From assembly GCA_016845175.1 (NCBI GenBank), contig JAERTD010000103.1:31528-95527 (forward strand): DNA of 64,000 nt, written 5' to 3'. How positions within the stretch are numbered: position 1 is the stretch's first letter; each line of letters opens with the position of its first letter. Origin of the DNA: Bacteroidota bacterium. GTDB taxonomy: Bacteria > Bacteroidota > Bacteroidia > Bacteroidales > F082. Position numbers and translations under genes: made by a program. Positions 35,449-44,985 of the stretch are shown piece after piece. Below the pieces are notes generated by a model. It worked only from the letters and a program-made list of their open reading frames with translations, had not been told where the DNA came from and searched no databases.

Positions 35449-37756
35449 TAAAAAGCTAATTGGCATCATAAGCTTCCTATTCCTTTGTTTGCCGTATCAG
35501 CAAGTCCAGGCGCAAGCTTTAAGCGCTAAAAACTTCCAAGCGCCTACTATTCTTAAGGAAGAGTTACGAGTAATTACTGATCGTGATACCTATCTGGCCG
35601 GAGAAGATATTTTATTCTCTGCCATGGCCACCACAAACGACTGGCAGGATCCAGCTGTAAGCAATGTTTTGTATGTGGAGCTATATAAATCCGACTACAG
35701 TACCTTGTCACGGCTGAAATTCCAAATGGTTGAGGGGCAGGTTTCAGGTGCCTTTCCTATTCCCAAAGTCATCTTGTCTGATCACTATTATCTACGTGCT
35801 TATACTCAGTATATGAGGAATTTTCCTGCTGAAATATTTTTCAATAAGAGGATCACCATTTTAAACCCTGAAATTCCTTCTCAGAACAATGAACCCAAGA
35901 TGGCCACAGTAAAACTATGGCCTGAAAACGGGCACCTTATCAGTGGAATAAATTCCAAAATAGTTTTGCAGGTGGATGAACGTTTGGTGAAAGATATGGA
36001 CCACTTCCTGATATCTAATACTGAAGGTGATATCCATATTAAAGACCAATGTCTGGACAACGGACTGGCTCAATTTGAGTTGACCCCTAACGATAGCCTG
36101 GATTATGAAGTGAAACTTATCATGAACAACGGAGATAGTCTGGTAAAGGCTTTTCCTGAAACAACTCCAGATGGCATTGCTCTGAGCATTGAAGAAAAGG
36201 AATATGATTACATCATTGCTATCCATACCCATGAAGAAGCCTATAAGAACACAACAGTCAGATTGCAATGGTTGCTTGCTGATCTTTGTCCTCAATATGA
36301 AGTTCCCTTACATCTTACCGATGGCAACTCTCAAATATCCATCGCCAAAAAGTGGATGCAACAGGGTTTGAATTATCTTGTATTACGAGATGCTTCTGAT
36401 GAGATCATTTATGTACGACCGGTATATCATCTGGCTAATAAAAAGCAAGCACACATTCGTTTAGCAGACCGACAGCTGTCGAGTCGAACAAAAGTATCAA
36501 TTGACCTTAAGGATTGGGGAGATCATACGGTGCTTAGGGTGGTGAAATCAGGCACTGTATCAGACGAAAGACAATTGCTGCCAAATTATGTGATTCACAA
36601 TCCCTTTTTGCTTGATTCCTACTTGAGTAGTAGTTCTTCCATTGATGAAACAGTCATAAAACAAGTGGATCAAAGCTTAATTTTAAATTGGGCCATGTTT
36701 AATACAAGCCGTTTTAAAAATAAAATCAAGACTGCTTGTAAGGATGATCTACAGTGGTTACCCGAGACCAGAGATGTAAGCTTGAGTGGTGTGGTCAGAC
36801 AAAAAACAAGCCATTTGCCTGTTCCAAATGCCATGGTATTCGCTTCTGTTTTGGGTGATGTACATCAAATACACTCTTATCAAACCGGCGAGGATGGCCA
36901 GTTTTATTTTTCATTGAATCAGCTGAGTGACTTTAAAGATGTATGTATATGCAGTGATCTGGAAGATGATAATGTGGAAGTATTGGTTTACAATGATTAT
37001 GCTGTTGATTTTGCCAATATCAACCACCTCCCGCTTCAAATTGATTCCACGATGATTGCTTTGGTGGAACAGATGTGGGTCAATCAACAAACAGGAAAGG
37101 TGTTTGCAGAAAAAACTGAATTAGAGTATATCCAACCCGACAGCCTGGCTTTTGCATTTTCCAATCCGAGAATTTCCATTGCATTAAGTGATTATATCGC
37201 TTTGCCCAATCTTTATGAAGTGTTCAATGAAATCATTCCTTTTGTAGATGCCAGGAAAAAGAAAGACCACTATTATCTGTCGGTATTAAGTGATAACAAA
37301 TTATTGGCTTATGAAAGACCCTTAATACTTGTGGACAATTTACCAGTTTTTGATATCGACCAACTCATGGATATACATCCCTCAAAAATTGAACGAATCA
37401 ATGTATACAATACCAATTATACCTATGGGGATTTGGTGATTAGAGGGCTTATCCTGATTAAGACAAACACGGAAAATTTTGGAGGATTGGAAGCGCCCAT
37501 AAATTCTGTTTTTCTTGAATTTCAGACATTAAGTCCCAATATTGAATTGACATTTCCTGACTATTCGAAAAGCACAGATAAACTACCCGATTTCAGAAAC
37601 CTGTTGTATTGGAATCCTTCAGCTTCTGCTGATCACACCGGACAACAAATTGAGTTTTATACAGGTGATCGAAGAGGACCTTATGAACTTATCATCAATG
37701 GATACGACCAAGAAGGCAACAAAAAAACTGCCCGGCAATTGATAAATATACAATAG
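35441..37756 (+). CDS. Exported protein with MG2-like N-terminus and TonB-plug-like C-terminal region
   Basis: A 771-residue exported protein; the ATG at 35441 gives a signal peptide ending QAQA and an 8-bp overlap with the preceding gene. Residues about 30-125 resemble a macroglobulin MG2 domain (ELRVITDRDTYLAGEDILF). About 447-530 is a carboxypeptidase-regulatory-like domain (LSGVVRQKTSHLPVPNAMVF). About 623-670 resembles a TonB-receptor plug (ERPLILVDNLPVFDIDQL, IERINVYNTNYTYGDL), but there are too few residues left for a barrel. Such proteins recur in Bacteroidota beside TonB receptors; role unknown. It may act as a large periplasmic or surface partner of the receptor encoded at 29152-31944. 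Confidence 0.75.
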   Translation: MSNKKLIGIISFLFLCLPYQQVQAQALSAKNFQAPTILKEELRVITDRDTYLAGEDILFSAMATTNDWQDPAVSNVLYVELYKSDYSTLSRLKFQMVEGQVSGAFPIPKVILSDHYYLRAYTQYMRNFPAEIFFNKRITILNPEIPSQNNEPKMATVKLWPENGHLISGINSKIVLQVDERLVKDMDHFLISNTEGDIHIKDQCLDNGLAQFELTPNDSLDYEVKLIMNNGDSLVKAFPETTPDGIALSIEEKEYDYIIAIHTHEEAYKNTTVRLQWLLADLCPQYEVPLHLTDGNSQISIAKKWMQQGLNYLVLRDASDEIIYVRPVYHLANKKQAHIRLADRQLSSRTKVSIDLKDWGDHTVLRVVKSGTVSDERQLLPNYVIHNPFLLDSYLSSSSSIDETVIKQVDQSLILNWAMFNTSRFKNKIKTACKDDLQWLPETRDVSLSGVVRQKTSHLPVPNAMVFASVLGDVHQIHSYQTGEDGQFYFSLNQLSDFKDVCICSDLEDDNVEVLVYNDYAVDFANINHLPLQIDSTMIALVEQMWVNQQTGKVFAEKTELEYIQPDSLAFAFSNPRISIALSDYIALPNLYEVFNEIIPFVDARKKKDHYYLSVLSDNKLLAYERPLILVDNLPVFDIDQLMDIHPSKIERINVYNTNYTYGDLVIRGLILIKTNTENFGGLEAPINSVFLEFQTLSPNIELTFPDYSKSTDKLPDFRNLLYWNPSASADHTGQQIEFYTGDRRGPYELIINGYDQEGNKKTARQLINIQ

Positions 37757-37785
37757 CTTTGTGATCATTCATTGGCCTTTCATTC

Positions 37786-38493
37786 ATGAGTCAACCTGTA
37801 ATACTTGTCGACAAACGTCTGCCTAAAGAAGCCCTTCAAAAGTTGGCTTTTTATGGCAATTGCAAAACTATTGAGAGCAAAGGCTTGGTATATGAAGCCA
37901 TTTCAGGTCATCCTGATATTTTTGCCTGTCAGTCAGCTGACACCTTGTTTCTGGCACCATTCCTGGCAGAAAAGTTAAATCTCGATGTCCATGGCATATC
38001 CTACACCATTGGCGCCCATAATCCAGCAGATGCTTATCCTGGTTCTGCTGCCTATAATCTGGTAGCCACCAGCACACATTTGATTGGAAATCTGACATCC
38101 GCCGACCTGGTTTTATTGAACACATTAAAAAACCTTGAATACATAGATGTTGACCAGGGATATACCCGCTGCAATTTGCTGCCACTGACCGACACGGCTT
38201 TCATTTGTTCTGATATGGGGATCCTGAAGAGATTGGATGGTTATGGTTTCGATACCCTATATGTTTCACCTAAGGAGATTCTTTTACCAGGTTTTGCCCA
38301 TGGATTCTTTGGTGGTTGCTGTGGGATATATCAACAGCAGCTTTTTATTATTGGAAACCTGAACTCCCTGGACAATGGATCAATCATCAGGCAGTTTATC
38401 AATAAACATGGCTTTGAGGTGATAGAACTCTATGATGGCCCCCTGTTCGATGGTGGGAGTATAATGTTTCTGGAGATACAAGTTATAGGTTAA
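37786..38493 (+). CDS. DUF6873-like protein (possible GME/pentein fold)
   Basis: A 235-residue cytoplasmic protein with no signal peptide. Alternating strand-helix pattern; notable motifs are GAHNPADAYPGSAAYNLVA (about 78-96), VDQGYTRCN, FICSDMGI and the cysteine pair in FFGGCCGIYQ (about 178-187), then LFDGGSIM. These fit the family of proteins called DUF6873, which I recall as linked to guanidino-modifying (GME) folds; this is a recognition from memory and no activity is claimed. It follows the large envelope operon by 29 bp and could be read from the same transcript, although a cytoplasmic product does not obviously fit it. Confidence 0.55.
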   Translation: MSQPVILVDKRLPKEALQKLAFYGNCKTIESKGLVYEAISGHPDIFACQSADTLFLAPFLAEKLNLDVHGISYTIGAHNPADAYPGSAAYNLVATSTHLIGNLTSADLVLLNTLKNLEYIDVDQGYTRCNLLPLTDTAFICSDMGILKRLDGYGFDTLYVSPKEILLPGFAHGFFGGCCGIYQQQLFIIGNLNSLDNGSIIRQFINKHGFEVIELYDGPLFDGGSIMFLEIQVIG

Positions 38494-38579
38494 TGGTTAT
38501 AAGGTTTTTGTCAGGCAATCTTTCACTCTACATTCTTCCTTTCTCTCCCGATGGCTATCGGAACTACATTCAATAACCC

Positions 38580-40358
38580 TTAACCGTATATTTCTTTTAC
38601 CAGTCCTTGATAGCGGCTCATGACTGCCTTCCGTTTTAGCTTTTGTGTGGGTGATAACATACCATTATCCGGTGTCCAGTTATCGGCAATCAGTTTAAAT
38701 ACTTTTATTTTCATGACCTGCCCCAGAGCCTCATTGTATTTATCGACTTCTTTCTGGTAACGGGCGATAATTCTATCCTTGGCTATTAGCTCATCATTAT
38801 CGCGGAAACGCTCTTTATGTATGGTACACCAATTATGGAGGAATTCAAAATCAGGAACAATTAATGCTGCTGTGAATTTCTCGTTTTCGCCAATGACTAT
38901 CAGCTGTTCGATAAACTGTGATTCCTTAAAATGGTTTTCAACCTGCTGGGGGGCTACATATTTTCCACCTGATAACTTGAATATTTCTTTTTTACGGTCA
39001 GTAATTTTCAACATGCGCATCTCATCCAGCTCACCAATATCTCCAGTATGGAACCAGCCGTCTTCATCAATGGCTTCTTTTGTTTTTTCCGGATCCTTAT
39101 AATAGCCTATCATCAGGTTCTCACCTTTGGCCAGGATTTCTCCATCCTCCGCAATTTTCACATCAATTTCCTTGGGGACTACGCCAACACTACCAAATTT
39201 TATCCAGGGGAAGAAAGAATTATTGGCTGAAATCAGAGGCGAGGTTTCTGTCAGACCATAGCCTTCCTGAACCACAATTTGTGCGGCCCAGAATATTCTT
39301 GCCAGACGTGGCTGTAGGGCTGCACCTCCGGCTATAACGCCTTTAAGCTTTCCGCCTAGGGCTTCTCTCCATTTGCTAAAGATCAATTTATTGGCAATGG
39401 CCAGTTTAAAATTATAAAAGGCTGATCTTTTCTTTGGATCCGGATCATATTGATCTCCCACCTGCACTGCCCAGAAAAACAACATTTTCTTTATTCCGCT
39501 GAGCTCACGGCCCTTGTTGATGATTTTATCATACACTTTTTCAAACACCCTGGGTACGGTAATAAAGGTCTGGGGTTTGATCTCACGCATGGCATCACCC
39601 ATGGTTTCCAGACTTTCTGGGTACCAGATGGACATGCCCTTGGATTGCCATAAATAGGAACCTACCCGCTCAAGCACATGTGACAATGGCAAAAAACTCA
39701 GGGCTTTCTCCCCTGCTTCGAGATAGGTAACGAATTGATGGGCCAGCATAAAGTTGCTGACTACATTGCGATGGGTCAGCATCACACCTTTGGAAAGACC
39801 AGTGGTGCCAGAAGTATAAATCAAGGTGAGCAAGTCTTCAGGTTGTACATCATCCCGACGTTCCTTTAGCATTTGCTTCATATCCTCCCCTTGTTGGGCC
39901 CCCAATTCACTGATTTCCCGCCAGCTCTTAACACCTTCAATTTGATCAAGGCTATAAATTTCTTCCAGGTTATGGGTGTCATCAAATACTGGCTTTAGTT
40001 TGTCGTACAACTCACGATCAGCCACTATCAGTATCCGGGCATCGGAATGAGAAAGGATATGACGGTATTCGTCTTCACTAATGGTGGGATAGATCCCCAC
40101 ATGGACACAACCAATCTGTGACATGCCGAAATCCATGAAATTCCATTCCGGACGGTTGTAGGTCACTGTAGCAATTTTGTTCCCCTTTACATAGCCCATA
40201 GCTAACAGGCCGAGACTGAAGTGATCTACTTCCTTTCGGTATTCATCAGTACTGTAGGTTTCCCATTGGTCTCCTTTTTGGATGGCCAGGGCAATATCGG
40301 ATTTAAAATGTTGCTCAGCATTGCTAAGCACATCAAAGGTGCGTCGAATAGCAGTCAT
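38580..40358 (-). CDS. Long-chain acyl-CoA synthetase (AMP-forming)
   Basis: Activates long-chain fatty acids with ATP and CoA, forming an acyl-adenylate intermediate, at or near the membrane. The 592-residue protein has the adenylation P-loop YTSGTTGLSKG (181-191), the acyl-site motif GYGLTETSPLI, the adenylate-binding DGWFHTGDIGEL and hinge region LKITDRKKEIFKLSGGKYV. Length and the long linker segment fit the FadD15/ACSL-type family common in Bacteroidota. It is a single gene with an exact TACATTTG promoter box 31 nt upstream. Confidence 0.92.
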   Translation of the reverse strand: MTAIRRTFDVLSNAEQHFKSDIALAIQKGDQWETYSTDEYRKEVDHFSLGLLAMGYVKGNKIATVTYNRPEWNFMDFGMSQIGCVHVGIYPTISEDEYRHILSHSDARILIVADRELYDKLKPVFDDTHNLEEIYSLDQIEGVKSWREISELGAQQGEDMKQMLKERRDDVQPEDLLTLIYTSGTTGLSKGVMLTHRNVVSNFMLAHQFVTYLEAGEKALSFLPLSHVLERVGSYLWQSKGMSIWYPESLETMGDAMREIKPQTFITVPRVFEKVYDKIINKGRELSGIKKMLFFWAVQVGDQYDPDPKKRSAFYNFKLAIANKLIFSKWREALGGKLKGVIAGGAALQPRLARIFWAAQIVVQEGYGLTETSPLISANNSFFPWIKFGSVGVVPKEIDVKIAEDGEILAKGENLMIGYYKDPEKTKEAIDEDGWFHTGDIGELDEMRMLKITDRKKEIFKLSGGKYVAPQQVENHFKESQFIEQLIVIGENEKFTAALIVPDFEFLHNWCTIHKERFRDNDELIAKDRIIARYQKEVDKYNEALGQVMKIKVFKLIADNWTPDNGMLSPTQKLKRKAVMSRYQGLVKEIYG

Positions 40359-40389
40359 AAGAAGGGAATAAGTCTATATAAGCGATGTT

Positions 40390-40397
40390 CAAATGTA
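40390..40397 (-). promoter_or_regulatory. Putative promoter -7 box of the acyl-CoA synthetase gene
   Basis: Minus-strand TACATTTG matches TAnnTTTG exactly, ending 31 nt before the ATG; no TTG at -33 spacing. Confidence 0.4.
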
Positions 40398-40436
40398 AGC
40401 TTTATTTTAGAATCGTCTTTTTTCGTCCATGGTTTT

Positions 40437-43400
40437 CTATTTGATGGGTGAGGCTCCTGCTTTTCGCAGTCGCTCTTCCAGTGCAGCTAACTTCTGATGG
40501 ACAATAACATCAATATCCACCCGAAGTTTTTCAAGCTCTGTTTTGGCCAGCTCCAGATTTTGCTGCTGGGTTTTCGTAGGGCCATAGGTGTTGGAAGTTC
40601 CGTTTCTGGCTGCCCTGAAATAGGAATAAATCCCTGGTGTATTTTTTTCACCAATTTCATTCTTGGCAGCATCTCCCCGCATCTTTCTCTTCACCGCATA
40701 TAATTCCTTTTTTAGCGTATTAATATCTGCGCTAAGATTTTCACCTTCCCCGGTGGCCCTAGCCAGAGCAAGTTCCATGGCATCCAATAATTTAAAGGCT
40801 TTACGAATCAAGATTTCCTGTTCAGACAGCTGGGTTTCAAATGCAGCAATGGATGCCCAGTACTCATATACCTTCTCAGGAGATACCCCTTCCAGGGCAG
40901 GTTTTCTCAATGGGATCACCTCAAAGAACACCTCCTCCGAAAGATTGCTGATGACTCCATCAATTTCTTTGGATAGACTCACGCTGTAAGTTCCGGGAGC
41001 ACAACTGCCTGTAGCGCTCCATTTCATGGCGTTTTTACTAATGTCTCTGCTGGCATCCAGGGTTGCAGTATGGGGATTCCTCAGGTTCCAGTCAACCCGA
41101 TGGAAGCCTTTCTTTGCGGATCCCGGCAATCGCCTGACCACAGCACCCTCAGCATCCTTAACGGTGAGCCAGATTCTGGGTTTTTTCTCAATCCGTTCTT
41201 CTTCCAGGGCATCCCATCCTGGAAATTCTATGGATTCATCAGATTTAACCAATTTCTTCTCTTTCTTCTTTCTTTCCGACTTTAAAGTTGTGTATCCCTC
41301 AGAAAGATAGTAGGTAAACACCGCCCCAAAAGGTGGATTATCAGCTACATAAAAGGAAGCTCCCTGACCATGCTTACCCATTTTTGGGAAATACCACCAG
41401 GCATCCTTCACATCGAACAAGAGGGCCTCTTCCTCAAGCTTTTCTGTGGTGATTTTTCTTAAGGGACTATAATCATCAAGCACATAAAAACTACGTCCAA
41501 AGGAAGCAGCCACGAGATCGTTCTCTCTTCGCTGTATGGTGATGTCACGGAAGGACATGGTAGGCAATTTACCCTTAAATTGTATCCACTTTTCGCCTCC
41601 ATCCAGGGTAAAATAGATCCCAAATTCTGTAGCAAGAAAACATAGCGAAGCCACTTCATGATCCTGAACGAAGCGCCATACCAAATTAGGTTCGGGTAAA
41701 TTACTGCTTATAGATTTCCATGAACGGCCCCTATCATTACTTTTATACAAATAGGGCCTCAGGTCACCAAACTTATGGTTGTCCAGTGCTACATATACCA
41801 CATTGGCATCATACAAATCGGCTTTGATATCATTGACAAATGCTGTGGCCGGAACTCCCGGTAACTCATCAACGGCAATGGTATGCCAGCTGTTACCGCC
41901 ATCTTCAGTTACCTGAATAAAACCATCATCCGTTCCCACATATATCAATCCTTCCAGTTGAGGTGATTCAGCCAGTGAAGTAATGGTATTGTAATTGGAC
42001 ATGGCATTCAGGTCCCATGCGTTATCCCAGCTCTGTGTTTTACCCATAATGGGTAGGCTAATCCTCTCCTGATCTCTGGTCAGATCCCCGGAGATGGCAG
42101 TCCAACTGTCACCCCGATCATCTGAACGCCACACCCTTTGAGAAGCAAAATAGATACGGCTGTTTTTATGTGGACTGACCAGGATGGGTGCATCCCAGTT
42201 GAATCTTTCAAAATCCTCTCCTGGCCCCGGTTGGGGTTTAATACTGATGATCTCACCGGTGGTTCTGTCAATACGTACCAGATTTCCTTCCTGCCACTCG
42301 GCATAAACGATATCAGGATTTCCGGGCTCTGTGGCTGGTTGATGGCCATCGGCATACAATATCAGTGACCAATCTTCATTGGTGATGCCCTGATTATTGT
42401 CGGTACGGATGGGGCCGGCATGGGTACCATTATCCTGTGTTCCCCCATAAATGGTATAAAAAGGTTTGGCATCGTCAACAGCTAGTTTGTAATACTGTGT
42501 CAAAGGTAAATTGGATACAAATCTCCAGTTCTGTGCCAGATCGAAGCTTTCGTAAACACCACCGTCGCAACCCACTAACAAATAATCCGGTTCATCTTTC
42601 CTGAAGGCGATGGCATGATTATCCGAATGTTTTTTCTCTTCCTTCAAACGCTTAAAGTTCTTGCCTCCATCATTGGAAACCTGAATGCGCACATCCACCA
42701 AATACAGCCGATCGAAAGCATGTGGGCTGGCATAGAGTTCCTGGTAATAATGTGGGCCGGTGGCCCCTGCCACTGCTTCTGACATCTTGTTCCAGCTAGC
42801 CCCGCGATTGGAGGAACGGTAGACTGCACCACTACGTCTGTCGAGTTCGATGGCTGCGTAGATTACATCAGGTTGCTGGGGTGAGATGGCCAGACCAATT
42901 TTTCCCATATTTGACTTGGGTAAGCCACTTTTTAGCTTAATCCACTGCTCGCCACCATCCTCTGATCGGTAAATGGCAGTTCCTGGCCCACCACCCATAT
43001 AGGCAGCCACATTTCGGTGGCGTTGCCAGGTGGCCGCGTACAGGCGATCAGGATTTCTGGGGTCGATCAATATATCGGTTACTCCTATCCATTCGGCATC
43101 TCCGAGGGTTTTCTTCCATGTTTTTCCTCCATCCGTACTTTTATATAAACCTCTTTCGTCTCCCTTATTCCAGAGGGGTCCCTGAGCAGCCACCCAGATG
43201 ACATCTGAATTTTCAGGATGGATAACAACTTTTGAAATATGCTGCGTTTTTTTTAACCCCATATGTTGCCAATGGGCTCCCCCATCTTCACTTTTATAGA
43301 TACCATCTCCAAATCCCACATGACGGCCACCCACATTTTCTCCGGTACCCACCCAGACCACATGAGGGTTGGTGGGATCGATGCTAATGCATCCGATGGA

Positions 43401-43688
43401 ATAGGATTTTTGATGGTCGAAAATAGCTTTCCAGCTGGTCCCGGAATTGGTGGTTTTCCAAACACCTCCCGAACCTGCAGCCACATACCAGAGGTGTTCG
43501 TTCTCCGGATGTATGGCAATATCAGCGATCCTTCCCGACATAAAGGCAGGTCCCAGACTTCGGAATTTCAATCCGCTAAAGGTACTTGCCTTCAATTTGT
43601 CGGATGATGTGTCTTGTGCGATGATCTGAGTATTGAAAAAACATAGGAATAGAGCTAACACTAATGCAAGCGAGGTGGTAGTTTTCAT
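40437..43688 (-). CDS. Exported sortilin/VPS10-type beta-propeller protein with Asp-box repeats
   Basis: A 1083-residue protein with a signal peptide (cleavage after QIIA) and about eleven Asp-box repeats of the form SxDxGxxW, for example SEDGGAHW, STDGGKTW, SEDGGEQW, SNDRGRSW and TLDGGEKW. These build a sortilin/VPS10-like or BNR beta-propeller over roughly residues 35-740. A C-terminal region (about 790-1083) has FlgD-like segments (RRLPGSAKKGFHRVDWNLR) and then a long helical stretch. There is no T9SS sorting domain. Often annotated as a glycosyl hydrolase, but Asp-boxes alone do not show enzymatic activity. Single gene with an exact TAGATTTG box 25 nt upstream. Confidence 0.88.
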   Translation of the reverse strand: MKTTTSLALVLALFLCFFNTQIIAQDTSSDKLKASTFSGLKFRSLGPAFMSGRIADIAIHPENEHLWYVAAGSGGVWKTTNSGTSWKAIFDHQKSYSIGCISIDPTNPHVVWVGTGENVGGRHVGFGDGIYKSEDGGAHWQHMGLKKTQHISKVVIHPENSDVIWVAAQGPLWNKGDERGLYKSTDGGKTWKKTLGDAEWIGVTDILIDPRNPDRLYAATWQRHRNVAAYMGGGPGTAIYRSEDGGEQWIKLKSGLPKSNMGKIGLAISPQQPDVIYAAIELDRRSGAVYRSSNRGASWNKMSEAVAGATGPHYYQELYASPHAFDRLYLVDVRIQVSNDGGKNFKRLKEEKKHSDNHAIAFRKDEPDYLLVGCDGGVYESFDLAQNWRFVSNLPLTQYYKLAVDDAKPFYTIYGGTQDNGTHAGPIRTDNNQGITNEDWSLILYADGHQPATEPGNPDIVYAEWQEGNLVRIDRTTGEIISIKPQPGPGEDFERFNWDAPILVSPHKNSRIYFASQRVWRSDDRGDSWTAISGDLTRDQERISLPIMGKTQSWDNAWDLNAMSNYNTITSLAESPQLEGLIYVGTDDGFIQVTEDGGNSWHTIAVDELPGVPATAFVNDIKADLYDANVVYVALDNHKFGDLRPYLYKSNDRGRSWKSISSNLPEPNLVWRFVQDHEVASLCFLATEFGIYFTLDGGEKWIQFKGKLPTMSFRDITIQRRENDLVAASFGRSFYVLDDYSPLRKITTEKLEEEALLFDVKDAWWYFPKMGKHGQGASFYVADNPPFGAVFTYYLSEGYTTLKSERKKKEKKLVKSDESIEFPGWDALEEERIEKKPRIWLTVKDAEGAVVRRLPGSAKKGFHRVDWNLRNPHTATLDASRDISKNAMKWSATGSCAPGTYSVSLSKEIDGVISNLSEEVFFEVIPLRKPALEGVSPEKVYEYWASIAAFETQLSEQEILIRKAFKLLDAMELALARATGEGENLSADINTLKKELYAVKRKMRGDAAKNEIGEKNTPGIYSYFRAARNGTSNTYGPTKTQQQNLELAKTELEKLRVDIDVIVHQKLAALEERLRKAGASPIK

Positions 43689-43713
43689 GAAATCGTATTG
43701 GTTAGTTTGTACC

Positions 43714-43721
43714 CAAATCTA
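43714..43721 (-). promoter_or_regulatory. Putative promoter -7 box of the VPS10-type gene
   Basis: Minus-strand TAGATTTG matches TAnnTTTG and ends 25 nt before the ATG at 43688. No TTG at -33 spacing. Confidence 0.4.
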
Positions 43722-43775
43722 CGAAAATATGTCAATCTGCCAGGGCTCAATCAGCCGGGAGGGCTATACAAATTC

Positions 43776-44822
43776 TTATTGGGGAGCTTCTTTCTTCTTC
43801 ACATTGAAACGTCGGCCCACAAATATCTTGAAGTTACCCACATTGGAGGTAAGCCCCATTTTATCATAATTGTAGAGGGAATGAAAGTCGTTGTAATTAA
43901 AGCCTCCAAAATAATGCTTGTGGTTGTAGCTGATGGAAATCTTATTGCCGATGACAAAGCCTATTTTTCCGCCGCTGGCATGTTCACCGGTTTCCGACCA
44001 GGTATTTGTTTGTTGGTACACTACACCCGGAACTGTTGACAAGGTTATTAATATCCTTTTGGCGATGACGAAATTGTATGCATAACCAAATAAAGGGCCA
44101 ATACTAAGCGCTTCAACCCTTCGAATGCGAAATTTATCTGGCTCTTCGAATCCCTGTAACATAACTTCAGGAATTATAGCAGTATCTGCACTGGTTGCAT
44201 TGTAATATACCAGCATACCGGCCAGGAGTGAACCGGCCATTTTCTTCTGGATCTCATTCTGAACAAAGGAAGCCCGGTAGGAGAATTTCCTGTGATTGAT
44301 TATATAAACAAAAGAAGCACCCACATCAGCAGTGATCATCTCTGGATGTTTGGGATAACCCATGGATTCTTCCCAGTCTGTATAGATATCACCAGGATTT
44401 TTGACATAAAAGCCTTTATAGTAGTCCAGAAAAAAGTCAAGAAAGAACTTACGTGCAAAGACATTCATCTGCATATCCAGGCGTTCTGTCTTCCCATAGG
44501 TATCATCATCGTTGTTGATGAAGGGCAAATTAAAAGCTATCCCCAAACCCATCCATTTATAGGCAAACCCAAAGCCCACATTAAAGCGGTCGTTGGGTGA
44601 ATACTGAATTTGTTGACCACTGTCAATATTGGAGTAATTCAGGTATTTGTATTTCGTTTTTCCATATAAAAACAAGTTTAGCTGGTTTGACAAGTCTTCT
44701 ATATAATTGGTGTCTATCTTCGTTGATGTCGTTGTTTCTGATGAGAAATGAGTTTCCACCTGAGCATGAACTATTGATGACAGGCTGATACTTATGAACA
44801 ATAGGAAATTTCGAATAAACAT
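43776..44822 (-). CDS. DUF4421-like outer-membrane protein
   Basis: A 348-residue protein with a signal peptide (LLFISISLSSIVHAQ) and a mature part of amphipathic strands: QLNLFLYGKTKYKYLNY, RFNVGFGFAYKWMGLGIAFN, KFFLDFFLDYYKGFYV, ISISYNHKHYFGGFNYN. The start DTNYIEDLSNQLNLFLYGK and the GFGFAYKWMGLGIAF segment fit the DUF4421 family of Bacteroidota, predicted outer-membrane barrels of unknown role. It ends VGRRFNVKKKEAPQ. Single gene; exact TATATTTG box 20 nt before the start. Confidence 0.7.
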   Translation of the reverse strand: MFIRNFLLFISISLSSIVHAQVETHFSSETTTSTKIDTNYIEDLSNQLNLFLYGKTKYKYLNYSNIDSGQQIQYSPNDRFNVGFGFAYKWMGLGIAFNLPFINNDDDTYGKTERLDMQMNVFARKFFLDFFLDYYKGFYVKNPGDIYTDWEESMGYPKHPEMITADVGASFVYIINHRKFSYRASFVQNEIQKKMAGSLLAGMLVYYNATSADTAIIPEVMLQGFEEPDKFRIRRVEALSIGPLFGYAYNFVIAKRILITLSTVPGVVYQQTNTWSETGEHASGGKIGFVIGNKISISYNHKHYFGGFNYNDFHSLYNYDKMGLTSNVGNFKIFVGRRFNVKKKEAPQ

Positions 44823-44842
44823 CAGAATTGCACTTTAATAAT

Positions 44843-44850
44843 CAAATATA
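44843..44850 (-). promoter_or_regulatory. Putative promoter -7 box of the DUF4421 gene
   Basis: Minus-strand TATATTTG matches TAnnTTTG and ends 20 nt before the ATG. No -33 TTG. Confidence 0.4.
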
Positions 44851-44985
44851 AAAAGAAGAGGTTTAATACGTTATCATGAGGAGTAATTGGGTTATGAAAT
44901 TCTTGATGCGAAATTCTTCTTTGCTTATTTCGTTTACATTTTTGTATTATTGTTCCATTCAAATACCACTAACTAATAACTTCAA

